64,000 nt of DNA from Shimia sp049116215 (lineage in GTDB: Bacteria; Pseudomonadota; Alphaproteobacteria; Rhodobacterales; Rhodobacteraceae). Positions 24,752-33,952 of the stretch are shown in pieces; within the stretch, counting starts at the first letter, position 1; each line of letters opens with the position of its first letter. The notes below the pieces were generated by a model. It saw nothing but the letters and a program-made list of their open reading frames with translations. It searched no databases and was not told the origin of the DNA. The stretch is taken from positions 310,001-374,000 of the forward strand of contig NZ_JAGDZB010000006.1 of the NCBI RefSeq assembly GCF_049116215.1, read 5' to 3'. The translations under genes and the position numbers were made by a program.

Positions 24752-26131
24752 ATGAAACTGACCAGAGTTATTGCGATCGGCGTGATCGTGAGTTCCTTGG
24801 GCGTAGGCGCGGTGACCGCGCAGTCCATTAGTTCAAACGAAATTCCGGCGGAATTCCCGCCGCGTGATTTCAAAGGTAAGCAGTTTGTTGACAGCCGCGG
24901 GTGTGTTTACATCCGTGCCGGTGTTGATGGCGCCACAACTTGGGTGCCGCGGGTGACGCGGGAGCGCAAGGTGATTTGTGGCTTCAAGCCCACCTTCTCC
25001 AAAGCGCAAACGACAACAAATGCCGCGCCAAAACTCGACAAAAATGTCGTGCAAATTCAGCCGGCGGCGCCGGAAGCGGGTGCCCCTGCGGTGGCCGTGG
25101 CGCCAAAAGCTGTGGCCCCTGCGGCCGCTGCGACAACAACGGCGCGGACCACCAGTAGCACCGCAACCAACGCGACGAAGGCAGCACCCCGCACAGTTAA
25201 GGTGCCAAAGCAGGCCAAAGGTGCGCCGCTTTACACCACACCAACGGCTGCGCGTCCGACCACGACAACGGCTAAAAAAACCACGACCCGTCCCGTTGCT
25301 CCGGCTGCCACTGCGGCAGCGCCAACGGTGATCCAGCCTGCGCCAGTGGCCCCAAAAACAACCACCACAACGGTGCGCCGGACTTCCAAACAGGCGCCGC
25401 GGGCTGCGGGTGTTGTTTCTCCATGCCGTGAAGGCGTGACGTCCTGGAGGGGATCAGCTGTCCGTTGCGGTCCGCAAGCGCTCTCGCCAGTGACGCCCGG
25501 GACTGGCCGTCCGACAGCTCAGCCGCCGCAGATGCGCTTTGACCAGAACAGCTCATTGCGTCGGCCTCCGGTTGGCACGGTGGTGAAGGTGGGTGAAGTT
25601 GCTCCCGATGTGCGGGTGGTGCCACGTCACGTGTATGAGGCCAACCATGACTCTCATGTTTTGGCGGTTGTGCCGGAAGGCTATCGTCGGGCGTTTGATG
25701 ACGGTCGCTTGAACGAGCGCCGCGCCGAGATGACATTGGGGGGGCAGGCCCAGATGGAACAAATCTGGACCAACACTTTGCCCCGTCAGCTTGTTGGCGT
25801 GCCAGAGGAAAGCGAAACAGTTGCACGGGCAAGCGCCACACAGGTGGCAGCGACCACCGTGTCCACCAAGTCTGAGTCCGCAACCAAATCGCTGCGTTTG
25901 GCAGGCACACCTTATGTGCAGGTTGGCACTTTTGGTGATCAGGCCAGCGCACAGGCCGCAGCCAAGCAGGTGAAACGTCTTGGACTTCCGGTGCGGATTG
26001 GCAAATACCAGCGTGGTGGTGTGACCCAGCGTATGGTTCTGGCAGGTCCGTTTTCCAGCGCAAACAGCGCCAATGCTGCGCTAAACAAGGCGCAGATCGC
26101 CGGATTTGGTAGCGCTTTTGTGCGCCAGTGA
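24752..26131 (+). CDS. SPOR-domain envelope protein
   Basis: A 459-residue exported protein. A signal peptide (about 1-23, VGAVTAQ) is followed by a conserved segment with two Cys (RGCVYIRAGVDGATTWVPR, KVICGF), then a long low-complexity Thr/Ala/Pro/Lys linker (about 88-225), a second segment with CREGV and VRCGP, and a C-terminal SPOR domain (about 383-459, YVQVGTFGDQASAQAAAKQV). SPOR domains bind denuded glycan strands at the division septum, so the protein likely acts in cell-wall growth or division. A hairpin may mask its ribosome binding site. Confidence 0.8.
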   Translation: MKLTRVIAIGVIVSSLGVGAVTAQSISSNEIPAEFPPRDFKGKQFVDSRGCVYIRAGVDGATTWVPRVTRERKVICGFKPTFSKAQTTTNAAPKLDKNVVQIQPAAPEAGAPAVAVAPKAVAPAAAATTTARTTSSTATNATKAAPRTVKVPKQAKGAPLYTTPTAARPTTTTAKKTTTRPVAPAATAAAPTVIQPAPVAPKTTTTTVRRTSKQAPRAAGVVSPCREGVTSWRGSAVRCGPQALSPVTPGTGRPTAQPPQMRFDQNSSLRRPPVGTVVKVGEVAPDVRVVPRHVYEANHDSHVLAVVPEGYRRAFDDGRLNERRAEMTLGGQAQMEQIWTNTLPRQLVGVPEESETVARASATQVAATTVSTKSESATKSLRLAGTPYVQVGTFGDQASAQAAAKQVKRLGLPVRIGKYQRGGVTQRMVLAGPFSSANSANAALNKAQIAGFGSAFVRQ

Positions 26132-26154
26132 TGAGAAAGAAATCTGCGGCGGTG

Positions 26155-27165
26155 TCAGCTGCCGCAGATGCCTTGTAAAGCCACCCAATAGCGATCAATC
26201 AGGATCGGTTCCGGCAGGTCCTCGGTAAAAGGGGCCGCTTCTATCAGTGGCAATGTGCTTTCCCCCGACGGGTCCCGCGCCAGGGCATAGGGCTGCAGGC
26301 GCACCCGCTTTTCTTCAAACGCCGCAATGAGCTCGCTGTCAGCTGCCGCTGTGGGCGGCGTGCCAATCAACCGTTCGATATGCTTCAAGAGAAGGTCTTC
26401 GGGCAGGGTGCCTGAGGTCAGGAGGCGCAGGCTGGCACGAATGCCGCCGGTTTCCAGCACCCCACGCAGGGGGTCAGGAGACGCGGTCTGTGCGGCAACG
26501 ATATAGCCGGCAGCCACGTCGGGTTCCTCATAGTCTTCAATGGTGTCACGCCCGAGTAAAACAACATTTCCCGGTAGGGCCACGGCTTCGCGTAGAGCGT
26601 TTGGCAAAACGGAAATCGAGCGCACTTGCAGGCGCTTTTGTAAGGCATCCACGGCGGGAACGGCGAGTGGAGCGCTACAGGGTTGACCGGTCAAGCGCGT
26701 GGCCAGCTGTTGCATATCCTGTCCGATGGTTTGCCGGGCCACGGTGGGAACAACGCGCAATGTGTGGTTGGCCAGTGCATCCGGCAGCCAAAAGACCGCC
26801 AGGCTCGCCACGGTTGCAACGCTTAGTGCCAGTACCGACATCCTCAAGCGGCCTGACGCGTTGGCGGGCCGCGCGACGGCTTTGCGCAGCTTTTCGATGG
26901 CCTCAGCCAGATCGTCGTGGGCGGCGTCGATCTCGAGGGTTTCGTCGGAATCTCCGTCGGGAAAGAACACAGCCGGTTGTTGGCCCGGATTGAGACGGCG
27001 CACAGCAGGCAAAGACCAATGTGTCAGCGCCCGGTCTTGCGCGTCTTTGATGACAAGAGTGGCTTCGCCCAGAGACACAATCACTTCGCGACGCTGGACG
27101 TCGGGTGTTGCGCGCCACAGCGCCATGCCTTCCAAGCGCTGGAATTTGTCTAGTGCGGTGCTCAT
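26155..27165 (-). CDS. Membrane-anchored protein, possible degenerate M48-like fold
   Basis: A 336-residue protein with a cytoplasmic N-terminal region (1-105, PH-like pattern of strands: REVIVSLGEATLVIKD), one membrane helix (about 108-130) and an exported C-terminal region. Residues 197-225 (LPGNVVLLGRDTIEDYEEPD and onward VAAGYIVAA) resemble the stretch before the HExxH helix of M48 metallopeptidases, but no HExxH is present. It may therefore be an inactive relative; this is a weak resemblance. I do not recognise a named family. Convergent with the SPOR gene (23-base gap). Confidence 0.6.
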   Translation of the reverse strand: MSTALDKFQRLEGMALWRATPDVQRREVIVSLGEATLVIKDAQDRALTHWSLPAVRRLNPGQQPAVFFPDGDSDETLEIDAAHDDLAEAIEKLRKAVARPANASGRLRMSVLALSVATVASLAVFWLPDALANHTLRVVPTVARQTIGQDMQQLATRLTGQPCSAPLAVPAVDALQKRLQVRSISVLPNALREAVALPGNVVLLGRDTIEDYEEPDVAAGYIVAAQTASPDPLRGVLETGGIRASLRLLTSGTLPEDLLLKHIERLIGTPPTAAADSELIAAFEEKRVRLQPYALARDPSGESTLPLIEAAPFTEDLPEPILIDRYWVALQGICGS

Positions 27166-27244
27166 TACTGGGTGCTCAGCCTCATTTTGCGAGAAACCCT
27201 AGCATAGGGGCAAACGGAGGGGCAATCACATGGCGCCCATGAAA

Positions 27245-27270
27245 AAGGCCCGGAGCAAGGTCCGGGCCTT
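27245..27270 (-). terminator. Terminator of the transaldolase gene
   Basis: AAGGCCCGGA (27245-27254) pairs perfectly with TCCGGGCCTT (27261-27270), followed on the minus strand by TTTTT, 24 bases after the gene's stop. Confidence 0.85.
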
Positions 27271-27293
27271 AAATGCTGCGGTGTTTGCAACCG

Positions 27294-27947
27294 TTACAGG
27301 ATTTTGATGCCTGCCGACTTGATGTCCGCCAGGAAGGCGTCCAGACCTTTGTCGGTCAGCGGGTGATTGATCATGGATTTGATCACACCGGGAGGGGCGG
27401 TCATCACGTCGGCACCAACCAGCGCACATTGGGTGGCGTGGTTCACTGTGCGGATAGAGGCCGCGAGGATTTCGGTTTCAAAACCATAGTTGTCATAGAT
27501 CTGACGGATGTCTGCGATCAGGTCCATGCCATCAATGTTGATGTCGTCCAAACGGCCAATGAACGGCGAGATGAAAGTGGCGCCGGCTTTGGCAGCCAGC
27601 AGCGCCTGGTTGGCGGAGAAACACAGGGTCACGTTGACCTTATGGCCATCGTCGGTCAGCGCCTTACACGCTTTCAGGCCGTCCCAGGTCAGAGGTACTT
27701 TCACGGCGATGTTGTCGGCGATTTCGACCAGCTTGCGGCCTTCAGCGATCATCTCGTCAGCGTCGGTGGCGGTCACCTCGGCGGAAACAGGGCCGTCGAC
27801 TAGGTCACAGATTTCTTTGGTGACTTCGAGAATGTCGCGGCCAGATTTTTTGATCAAAGATGGGTTTGTGGTCACGCCGTCTACCATGCCCGTGGCATTC
27901 AGCTCGGCAATGGCGTCGATGTCGGCGGTGTCTACGAAGAATTTCAT
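27294..27947 (-). CDS. tal: Transaldolase (TalC/FSA-type)
   Basis: A 217-residue short transaldolase of the TalC/FSA subfamily. The Schiff-base Lys is at 83 in IAVKVPLT, and the N-terminal DTADIDAI, GVTTNPSLI and later CFSANQALLAAKAG and SPFIGRLDD match the family. It transfers dihydroxyacetone units in the pentose phosphate pathway; a fructose-6-phosphate aldolase activity is possible and cannot be excluded by sequence. The ATG at 27947 is preceded by GAGGAGATGAC. It diverges from priA. Confidence 0.9.
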   Translation of the reverse strand: MKFFVDTADIDAIAELNATGMVDGVTTNPSLIKKSGRDILEVTKEICDLVDGPVSAEVTATDADEMIAEGRKLVEIADNIAVKVPLTWDGLKACKALTDDGHKVNVTLCFSANQALLAAKAGATFISPFIGRLDDINIDGMDLIADIRQIYDNYGFETEILAASIRTVNHATQCALVGADVMTAPPGVIKSMINHPLTDKGLDAFLADIKSAGIKIL

Positions 27948-28126
27948 GTCATCTCCTCTCCTGCGGCGGCAGGTCTGAAAGGGCGGCGGTTGCAACTGCG
28001 GGATTGCGCTGCGGCTGTCTTGCCTTTACCCGATAGAGAGCCCTGCTGGAAGTGGGAATGCGTTGCCATGGCGCATTTTCCGTTAGCGATAACAATTTGT
28101 GCGGGTGAGCGCGGCGTGAGGGACAA

Positions 28127-30322
28127 TTGAGCGAAACACAGTTCTTTCCTGAAGGCACATTGATTGCGGTGCTGACCACGCAGCCGCTGGATCGGGTGTT
28201 GGACTATAAAGCGCCGGAGGGCGGGGTCTTGCTTGGGGCGTTTGTTGAGGTGCCGTTGGGGCCGCGCCGGGTGCTTGGCGTTGTTTGGGGACCAGGCAAG
28301 GGCGACTACGATATCAACAAGATCAGGCCTGCAAATCGGGCGCTTGACGTGGCCCCGATGGGCGCCGACATGCGGGACTTTTTGCAGCGCGCGGCGGATT
28401 ACACGCTGACCCCCATGAATGCGATGCTGCGACTGGCCACGCGGGCACCGGGGCTGTCTGATCCCCCATCGATGCGGAAAATTTACCGGCGCGGCGAAGG
28501 CGAACCGGCTCGCCAGACTGACGCAAGGCGGCGAGTATTAGAAACATTGTCGGAATACGGCAATCTGGCCTTTACGATGGGGGAACTGTCGGAAATGGCC
28601 GGAGTGACCAATTCCGTCATCAAAGGCTTGGTGAAACAGGGGGTGGTGCGCGAAGAAGCCGCGCCACGCGACACGCCGTTTCCGCGTCTGGACCCGGACT
28701 ATGGCGGCAAAGAATTGTCGGAAGATCAGGAAGCGGGCGCTGAATTTCTAAGGGCAGGGGTGCAAAGTGGCACCTATGGCACCACACTTCTGCGCGGCGT
28801 GACCGGCTCTGGCAAAACCGAAGTCTATTTGGAGGCGGTGGCCGCGTGTTTGCGTAAGGGACGACAGGCGCTGGTGCTGTTGCCTGAGATCGCGCTGACG
28901 GCGGAGTTTTTGACCCGTGTGGAGGCGCGGTTTGGCGCCAAGCCCGCCGAATGGCATTCTGGCGTGACCATGACCGAGCGGCGGCGCACCTGGAAAATGG
29001 TGGGCGAAGGTGGGGCGCAGATGGTGATTGGCGCACGGTCTGCGCTGTTTTTGCCGTATCGCGATCTGGGCCTGATCATTGTCGATGAAGAGCACGACAC
29101 GTCTTACAAGCAGGAAGACGGGGTCCTGTATAACGCGCGAGACATGGCAGTGCTGCGGGCGGCCCTCTGTGAGGCGCAGGTGGTTCTGGCCTCAGCTACT
29201 CCAAGCTTGGAAAGTTGGGCCAATGCTGAGGCGGGCAAATACAAGAAGCTTGAATTGACCAGCCGCTATGGCGCGTCGGTGCTGCCTGATATGCGCGCCA
29301 TCGACATGAGGGCCGAAAAACTGCCTGCCAGTCGCTGGATTTCGCCCAGTTTGAAGGCGGCGGTGGATGCGCGGATTGCCAAAGGCGAACAGGCATTGTT
29401 GTTTATCAACCGCCGGGGCTATGCGCCGGTGACGATCTGTCGGGCTTGTGGACATCAGATTGGCTGTGACAACTGTGATGCGCGGATGGTGGAACATCGG
29501 TTCCTCAAGCGCTTGCTGTGTCACCAGTGCGGTGAAACCAAACCGATGCCGGAGGCCTGCCCGTCTTGTGAGGTCGAGGGCAAGCTTGCGCCCGTGGGCC
29601 CCGGCGTGGAGCGTTTGGCAGAAGAGGCGCAGGAGCTGTGGCCGGATGCGCGGCAGGCGGTGCTGAGTTCGGACCTGTTTGGGTCCGCGCGTGCGCTAAA
29701 GGAAAGCATCCAAACCATCGCTGACGGCGGTGCGGACATCATCATTGGCACACAATTGGTGGCCAAGGGTCACAATTTCCCTTTGTTGACACTGGTGGGC
29801 GTGATCGATGCGGATCTTGGTTTGCAGGGCTCAGACCTTCGGGCGGCGGAGCGCACCTTTCAATTGATGCGCCAGGTGGCTGGGCGGGCAGGGCGGTCAG
29901 AGCGGGCGGGCTTGGCGCTGTTGCAGACCTTCCAACCCGAACACCCGGTGATCCGTGCCATTTTGACAGGGGACGAGACTGGCTTTTGGCGCACTCAGGC
30001 AGAGGAGCGCCGTCATGCGGTGGTGCCGCCATTTGGGCGCATGGCCGGAATCATTCTGTCCGGTAGTGACGTGGCGCAAGTGTTTGATCTGGGCAATGCG
30101 TTGGCGCGCAATGCAGGAGCGCTACAGGCCATAGGGGCACAGGTTTTTGGACCTGCGCCAGCACCAATTGCCCGCGTGCGCGGCCGTCATCGGGTTCGGT
30201 TGTTGGTCAAAGCGGACAAATCGGCGCCATTGCAGGCTGCCTTGGCGCAATGGGTGGGGCAGTTCCGCCTGAAGGGGGATCTGCGCCTCGCAGTCGATAT
30301 TGATCCGCAGAGTTTTTACTGA
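28127..30322 (+). CDS. priA: Primosomal protein N' (replication restart helicase)
   Basis: A 731-residue superfamily 2 helicase that restarts stalled replication forks. The N-terminal DNA-binding part is about 1-190; the helicase P-loop is GVTGSGKT (224-231), the DEEHD box is at 320-324, and eight Cys between 438 and 481 (CRAC, CDNC, CHQC, CPSC) bind two zinc ions. The start is a TTG at 28127, eight bases after GAGGGA; no in-frame ATG gives a complete N terminus. Divergent from the transaldolase gene. Confidence 0.93.
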   Translation: MSETQFFPEGTLIAVLTTQPLDRVLDYKAPEGGVLLGAFVEVPLGPRRVLGVVWGPGKGDYDINKIRPANRALDVAPMGADMRDFLQRAADYTLTPMNAMLRLATRAPGLSDPPSMRKIYRRGEGEPARQTDARRRVLETLSEYGNLAFTMGELSEMAGVTNSVIKGLVKQGVVREEAAPRDTPFPRLDPDYGGKELSEDQEAGAEFLRAGVQSGTYGTTLLRGVTGSGKTEVYLEAVAACLRKGRQALVLLPEIALTAEFLTRVEARFGAKPAEWHSGVTMTERRRTWKMVGEGGAQMVIGARSALFLPYRDLGLIIVDEEHDTSYKQEDGVLYNARDMAVLRAALCEAQVVLASATPSLESWANAEAGKYKKLELTSRYGASVLPDMRAIDMRAEKLPASRWISPSLKAAVDARIAKGEQALLFINRRGYAPVTICRACGHQIGCDNCDARMVEHRFLKRLLCHQCGETKPMPEACPSCEVEGKLAPVGPGVERLAEEAQELWPDARQAVLSSDLFGSARALKESIQTIADGGADIIIGTQLVAKGHNFPLLTLVGVIDADLGLQGSDLRAAERTFQLMRQVAGRAGRSERAGLALLQTFQPEHPVIRAILTGDETGFWRTQAEERRHAVVPPFGRMAGIILSGSDVAQVFDLGNALARNAGALQAIGAQVFGPAPAPIARVRGRHRVRLLVKADKSAPLQAALAQWVGQFRLKGDLRLAVDIDPQSFY

Positions 30323-30473
30323 CCCCAAAGCTTCAATTGACCCAAAATATTCCGGAGCACGAGGCAGCGCTTCGTTTCGACGTCCTCGGTTCTCACAGCC
30401 GTGCGAGAATGCACGTCAGTCTGTGCGCGCTTTTGATCTCGCCTTTCTCAGACAATAGGCGTATTTGCTGCAC

Positions 30474-31706
30474 ATGTTCAGAAAAATCCCCATTGATGAC
30501 GCGCATCTGCTGCCGTGGTGGCGTCGCCCGATCACCCTGCTGTTTCTCATGGCGCTGGCCATGCCGATCGCCTTCAACACGTGGAGCGCGCTGCTCAACA
30601 ACTTTGTGATTGAGGTGGCGGATTTCGACGGCTCCGACATCGGATTGCTGCACACCGTGCGCGAGATTCCTGGATTTCTGGCAATTGGCGTGATCTTCCT
30701 GCTGCTGTTCATACGCGAACAAGTGTTGGGACTTGTGTCTCTGGCACTGCTGGGCGTTGCCACAGCACTTACCGCCTATTTCCCGTCGATGGGCGGAATC
30801 TTGATGATCACTCTGCTGAGTTCGATTGGCTTTCACTACTACGAAACCGTGAACCAGTCGCTCCAGTTGCAATGGCTCGACAAAAAACGCGCGCCGAAGG
30901 TGCTGGGCTGGCTCGTAGCCGCAGGTTCGGCGGCAACATTGCTGGCCTATGGTATCATTGTGCTGGGTTGGAAGCGATACAATTGGGACTATGACGTGGT
31001 GTACCTCGCCGGTGGCGGCATCACAGCACTGATTGCACTCTATTGCTTCGTGGCCTTCCCACAGTTTGAAGGGCGCACGCCCCAAGCCCGGAAAATGGTG
31101 CTGAAAAAGCGCTATTGGCTCTATTATGCCATGCAGTTTATGGCGGGGGCGCGGCGTCAGATTTTTGTCGTCTTTGCTGGCTTCATGATGGTGGAGCGCT
31201 TCGGTTTTGATGTGCATGAAATCACCGCGCTGTACCTGATCAACTTGATTGCAAATATGATCTTTGCCCCAATGATCGGCGAGGCTGTGTCACGGTTTGG
31301 CGAGCGGCGCACCTTGATCTTTGAATACGCTGGTCTGGTGATTGTCTTTCTAGCGTATGGTGGCATCTATTTCTTCGGTTGGGGTATCGCACTGGCGGCA
31401 ACGCTTTATGTCGTGGACCACCTGCTGTTCTCTTTGGCCTTGGCGTTGAAGACCTATTTCCAGAAAATCGCAGATCCGGAAGACATGGCACCGACGGCGG
31501 CTGTGGCCTTTACGATCAACCACATTGCGGCGGTGTTCCTACCGGTGTTGCTCGGCCTGTTGTGGCTGGCCTCTCCCGGTGCGGTGTTTGTGCTGGCTGC
31601 AGCGATGGCCGCGGTCTCGTTGGGATTGGCGTTCTTGATCCCGCGTCATCCGGAAAAAGGCAATGAAACCCGCCTGACGCGTCCGCTGGCGGCCGCAGCG
31701 GAGTAG
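30474..31706 (+). CDS. MFS transporter
   Basis: A 410-residue membrane protein with about 12 hydrophobic segments and a short MFRKIPIDDAHLLPWW lead. It keeps MFS-type spacing with a cytoplasmic loop after helix 6 (QFEGRTPQARKMVLKKR). There is no strong substrate clue; the family is one I have seen annotated simply as MFS in Rhodobacteraceae. The ATG at 30474 was chosen over one three codons upstream because MLH before it adds nothing conserved. The 151 bases after priA hold no gene I can support. Confidence 0.75.
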   Translation: MFRKIPIDDAHLLPWWRRPITLLFLMALAMPIAFNTWSALLNNFVIEVADFDGSDIGLLHTVREIPGFLAIGVIFLLLFIREQVLGLVSLALLGVATALTAYFPSMGGILMITLLSSIGFHYYETVNQSLQLQWLDKKRAPKVLGWLVAAGSAATLLAYGIIVLGWKRYNWDYDVVYLAGGGITALIALYCFVAFPQFEGRTPQARKMVLKKRYWLYYAMQFMAGARRQIFVVFAGFMMVERFGFDVHEITALYLINLIANMIFAPMIGEAVSRFGERRTLIFEYAGLVIVFLAYGGIYFFGWGIALAATLYVVDHLLFSLALALKTYFQKIADPEDMAPTAAVAFTINHIAAVFLPVLLGLLWLASPGAVFVLAAAMAAVSLGLAFLIPRHPEKGNETRLTRPLAAAAE

Positions 31707-31777
31707 TTTCGCGCTCCGCAGGCTTGACGGGGTCAAGGGGAGACCCTAGGCCCTGCGCAACCCTATAGGAGACAGAC

Positions 31778-32650
31778 ATGCCGACATTCACCGCACTGAC
31801 CACATTGATGGGCAAAGAGCAGGCCGAAGCGCTGGGCGAGGCGATGGAGCGGCTGGTGCCGGAGCCCACAGGCGTGGGTGTTTTTGAGGTCGAGGACGGT
31901 TCCGGCCTCTGGGAGATTGGCGGCTACTTTGTTGAGGCACCGGATGAGGCTGGCTTGGCTGTGCTGGCGGTGGCCTTTGGCGCAAAGCCGTTTGTTGTGT
32001 CTGAGCTGCCGGAAACCGATTGGGTAGCCCATGTGAAACGTGAGCTGGCGCCGGTCGCCGCGGGGCGGTTCTTTGTCTATGGCAGTCATGATGCAGCCAA
32101 GATTCCTGAAGGGGCAGAACCGCTGTTGATTGAGGCGGCGATGGCCTTTGGTACCGGGCATCACGGCACGACGTTGGGCTGTCTCAAAGCGCTCGACCGT
32201 GTGGCCAATGAGGGCTTTGTTGGGAAAAACGTGGCCGACATCGGCTGTGGTACGGCCGTGTTGGGCATGGGGGCCGCGCGGATTTGGCCAAACCCAGTGC
32301 TCGCCAGCGACATCGATGAAGTGGCTGTGGATGTGGCGCAGGCCAACGTCACCGCCAATGGGTTGGACGGTAAGGTTGTTTGTTTGGAGGCCGCGGGCTT
32401 TGGCCATCCTGATCTGGCCGCCAAGGCGCCGTATGACTTGGTGTTTGCCAACATCCTGAAAGCGCCGCTGATTGATTTGGCGCCGGACATGGGAGCGAAT
32501 ATTAGCACGGGTGGCCACGCGATCCTTTCTGGCATTCTGAACGAGCAGGCAGACGATGTGGTTGCTGCATACGATGCCGCTGGTTTTGACGTGCATACGC
32601 GTGAAGAGATTGGCGAGTGGACCACTCTGACGATGACGCGGCGCGGTTAA
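31778..32650 (+). CDS. prmA: Ribosomal protein L11 methyltransferase
   Basis: A 290-residue SAM-dependent enzyme that trimethylates ribosomal protein L11. The catalytic domain has AFGTGHHGTT (130-139), motif I VADIGCGTAVLGMGAA and the substrate motif VFANILKAPL, all diagnostic for PrmA. The N-terminal part (about 1-120) is the L11-recognition domain. AGGAG lies upstream. A strong terminator follows the stop. Confidence 0.92.
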   Translation: MPTFTALTTLMGKEQAEALGEAMERLVPEPTGVGVFEVEDGSGLWEIGGYFVEAPDEAGLAVLAVAFGAKPFVVSELPETDWVAHVKRELAPVAAGRFFVYGSHDAAKIPEGAEPLLIEAAMAFGTGHHGTTLGCLKALDRVANEGFVGKNVADIGCGTAVLGMGAARIWPNPVLASDIDEVAVDVAQANVTANGLDGKVVCLEAAGFGHPDLAAKAPYDLVFANILKAPLIDLAPDMGANISTGGHAILSGILNEQADDVVAAYDAAGFDVHTREEIGEWTTLTMTRRG

Positions 32651-32677
32651 CCCGCCCAAAAAACCTCCTCTAGAATC

Positions 32678-32712
32678 AAAATGGGCGACTGGCATCAGTC
32701 GCCCATTTTTTG
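32678..32712 (+). terminator. Terminator of prmA
   Basis: AAAATGGGCGACT (32678-32690) pairs perfectly with AGTCGCCCATTTT (32696-32708) and a T-run continues to 32711. The 200 bases from here to the next gene hold no gene I can support. Confidence 0.9.
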
Positions 32713-32912
32713 TCTTCGAGGATGGCTTTGTTTCTCATTTTTGGACAGTATGTGTGACAGGGCGTTGCTGTTTCCGTTTGTCCTGCGGATGCGCATAATT
32801 GTGGTCGGATTTGTCGATAATTTGCCTCATTTTCGGCTTTGCGCCTTACTTTCGCCACATTTCGAGACCAAATTTAGCCATGTTTGGTGGGGGCCAAACC
32901 TGAGTAGTTGCT

Positions 32913-33260
32913 ATGAGTGAATCTTACGCAGAATTTCATGATCGCCTTGCGCGGATCTATCGCAAGCAGGCGAAGACCGGTCGTGTTGGACGTGAGTCTG
33001 TCGTGATCAACCGCAACGGCTATATGATCGTGAAGGGCGCTGGTCGTAGCCGGGGTATCCCTTGGGCAGGACTGTTCACTCTGATCGTTTCCTTCTTCAT
33101 GATCAAAGGCATTATGATGTCTCAGTTTGGCCCTGACTTCTATTCTCAGGACATTGTGCGGTTGAGCGGTGGCACAGCAGTGGAAAAGGCAGCGGCCTGG
33201 ACCATGGCCCCCGATCCGGTGTCTCGCTGGGTTGCGACGCAAATCAACACTAAACTCTAA
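32913..33260 (+). CDS. Single-pass membrane protein of unknown function
   Basis: A 115-residue protein with a basic cytoplasmic N-terminal part (about 1-48, ARIYRKQAKTGRVGRESV) and one membrane helix (about 50-69). The C-terminal 45 residues face the periplasm and end in WVATQINTKL. I do not recognise a family, but such proteins are usual in Rhodobacteraceae. It is flanked by terminators on both sides, so it is a separate transcription unit. Confidence 0.7.
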   Translation: MSESYAEFHDRLARIYRKQAKTGRVGRESVVINRNGYMIVKGAGRSRGIPWAGLFTLIVSFFMIKGIMMSQFGPDFYSQDIVRLSGGTAVEKAAAWTMAPDPVSRWVATQINTKL

Positions 33261-33298
33261 CACTCCAAAGTTTCCGTGGATCCCTCCAAGATCCCACA

Positions 33299-33332
33299 CG
33301 GCCCCGGGTCTCTCTCCCCGGGGCCGTTTTTT
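33299..33332 (+). terminator. Terminator after the small membrane protein gene
   Basis: CGGCCCCGGG (33299-33308) pairs perfectly with CCCGGGGCCG (33317-33326), followed by six T. Confidence 0.9.
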
Positions 33333-33353
33333 GTTTCAACTGTCCTCATCGGC

Positions 33354-33388
33354 AAAAGAAAACCGCCGCCTCATTTAAGAAGCGGCGG
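33354..33388 (-). terminator. Terminator of the DUF1127 gene
   Basis: CCGCCGC (33363-33369) pairs with GCGGCGG (33382-33388), and the minus strand continues TTTTCTTTT. Immediately upstream on the minus strand GGTC-TTCG-GACC (33394-33405) forms a second hairpin with a UUCG loop. Confidence 0.75.
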
Positions 33389-33433
33389 ATGACGGTCCGA
33401 AGACCATAGACCCGTGAGTGGTGGGTTTTGCGA

Positions 33434-33622
33434 TTAGCGGATCGCGTAGACGTCAGAGCGGGACAGCCCGATGTCGTCCAGCTCGCGGTCGCTGAGCATG
33501 GCCAGAGCGTTGCGGGTGCAGCGCTTTTCGTTCCAGTCGATAAACCGGGCAACAAGCGCGAAGATCGGCTGACCAACACGGCCAGCAAAACCAGAGGTCG
33601 ACGTATGTTCGAAGGCGGCCAT
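33434..33622 (-). CDS. DUF1127 small protein
   Basis: A 62-residue basic protein. The C-terminal 45 residues hold the DUF1127 motif, with NALAMLSDRELDDIGLSRSDVYAIR ending (LSDRELDDIGLSR is the diagnostic core). In Rhodobacter and other alphaproteobacteria such proteins (for example CcaF1) act in stress and RNA turnover, and their 3' UTRs often yield small RNAs. Two hairpins follow this gene, which fits that pattern but proves nothing. A 16-bp palindrome lies 137 bases upstream. Confidence 0.85.
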   Translation of the reverse strand: MAAFEHTSTSGFAGRVGQPIFALVARFIDWNEKRCTRNALAMLSDRELDDIGLSRSDVYAIR

Positions 33623-33952
33623 ATCAGAAATCCTTTCTTACAGTAGCTATGGTCTGTGTGTTCGATTGGCCGCAAATAGGAGGCAATTCCGCCACCAGCA
33701 AGGGGCAAAATAGCATAGGTGCCATGTGGGTTTTGCATAGGTCAGGATTTGCCGAAACACCTTATTAATAAGGTCGCATCTGTTATGATAAAGCGTCGCA
33801 TTTGGCACATGAAAATGGGAATTGACGACGGTCGACAAAACGCCGCACCCAAAGAAAACCCGCAAACGAATTGCTTCAGGCGTGGCGTTTGTTCCCGTTT
33901 CGTGCTAATTCACGGAACATAATAAGAAAATAGAACACAAATGGGGCATGAC
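33623..33952. other. Intergenic region between the DUF1127 gene and ruvC
   Basis: About 330 bases with no gene I can support. The only clear structure is the palindrome at 33759-33774. It must contain the divergent promoters of the DUF1127 gene and the ruv operon. Confidence 0.5.
33759..33774. promoter_or_regulatory. Perfect 16-bp palindrome
   Basis: ACCTTATTAATAAGGT reads identically on both strands. It lies 137 bases upstream of the DUF1127 start and 179 bases upstream of ruvC, so it could be an operator for either. AT-rich centre, no regulator known. Confidence 0.45.
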
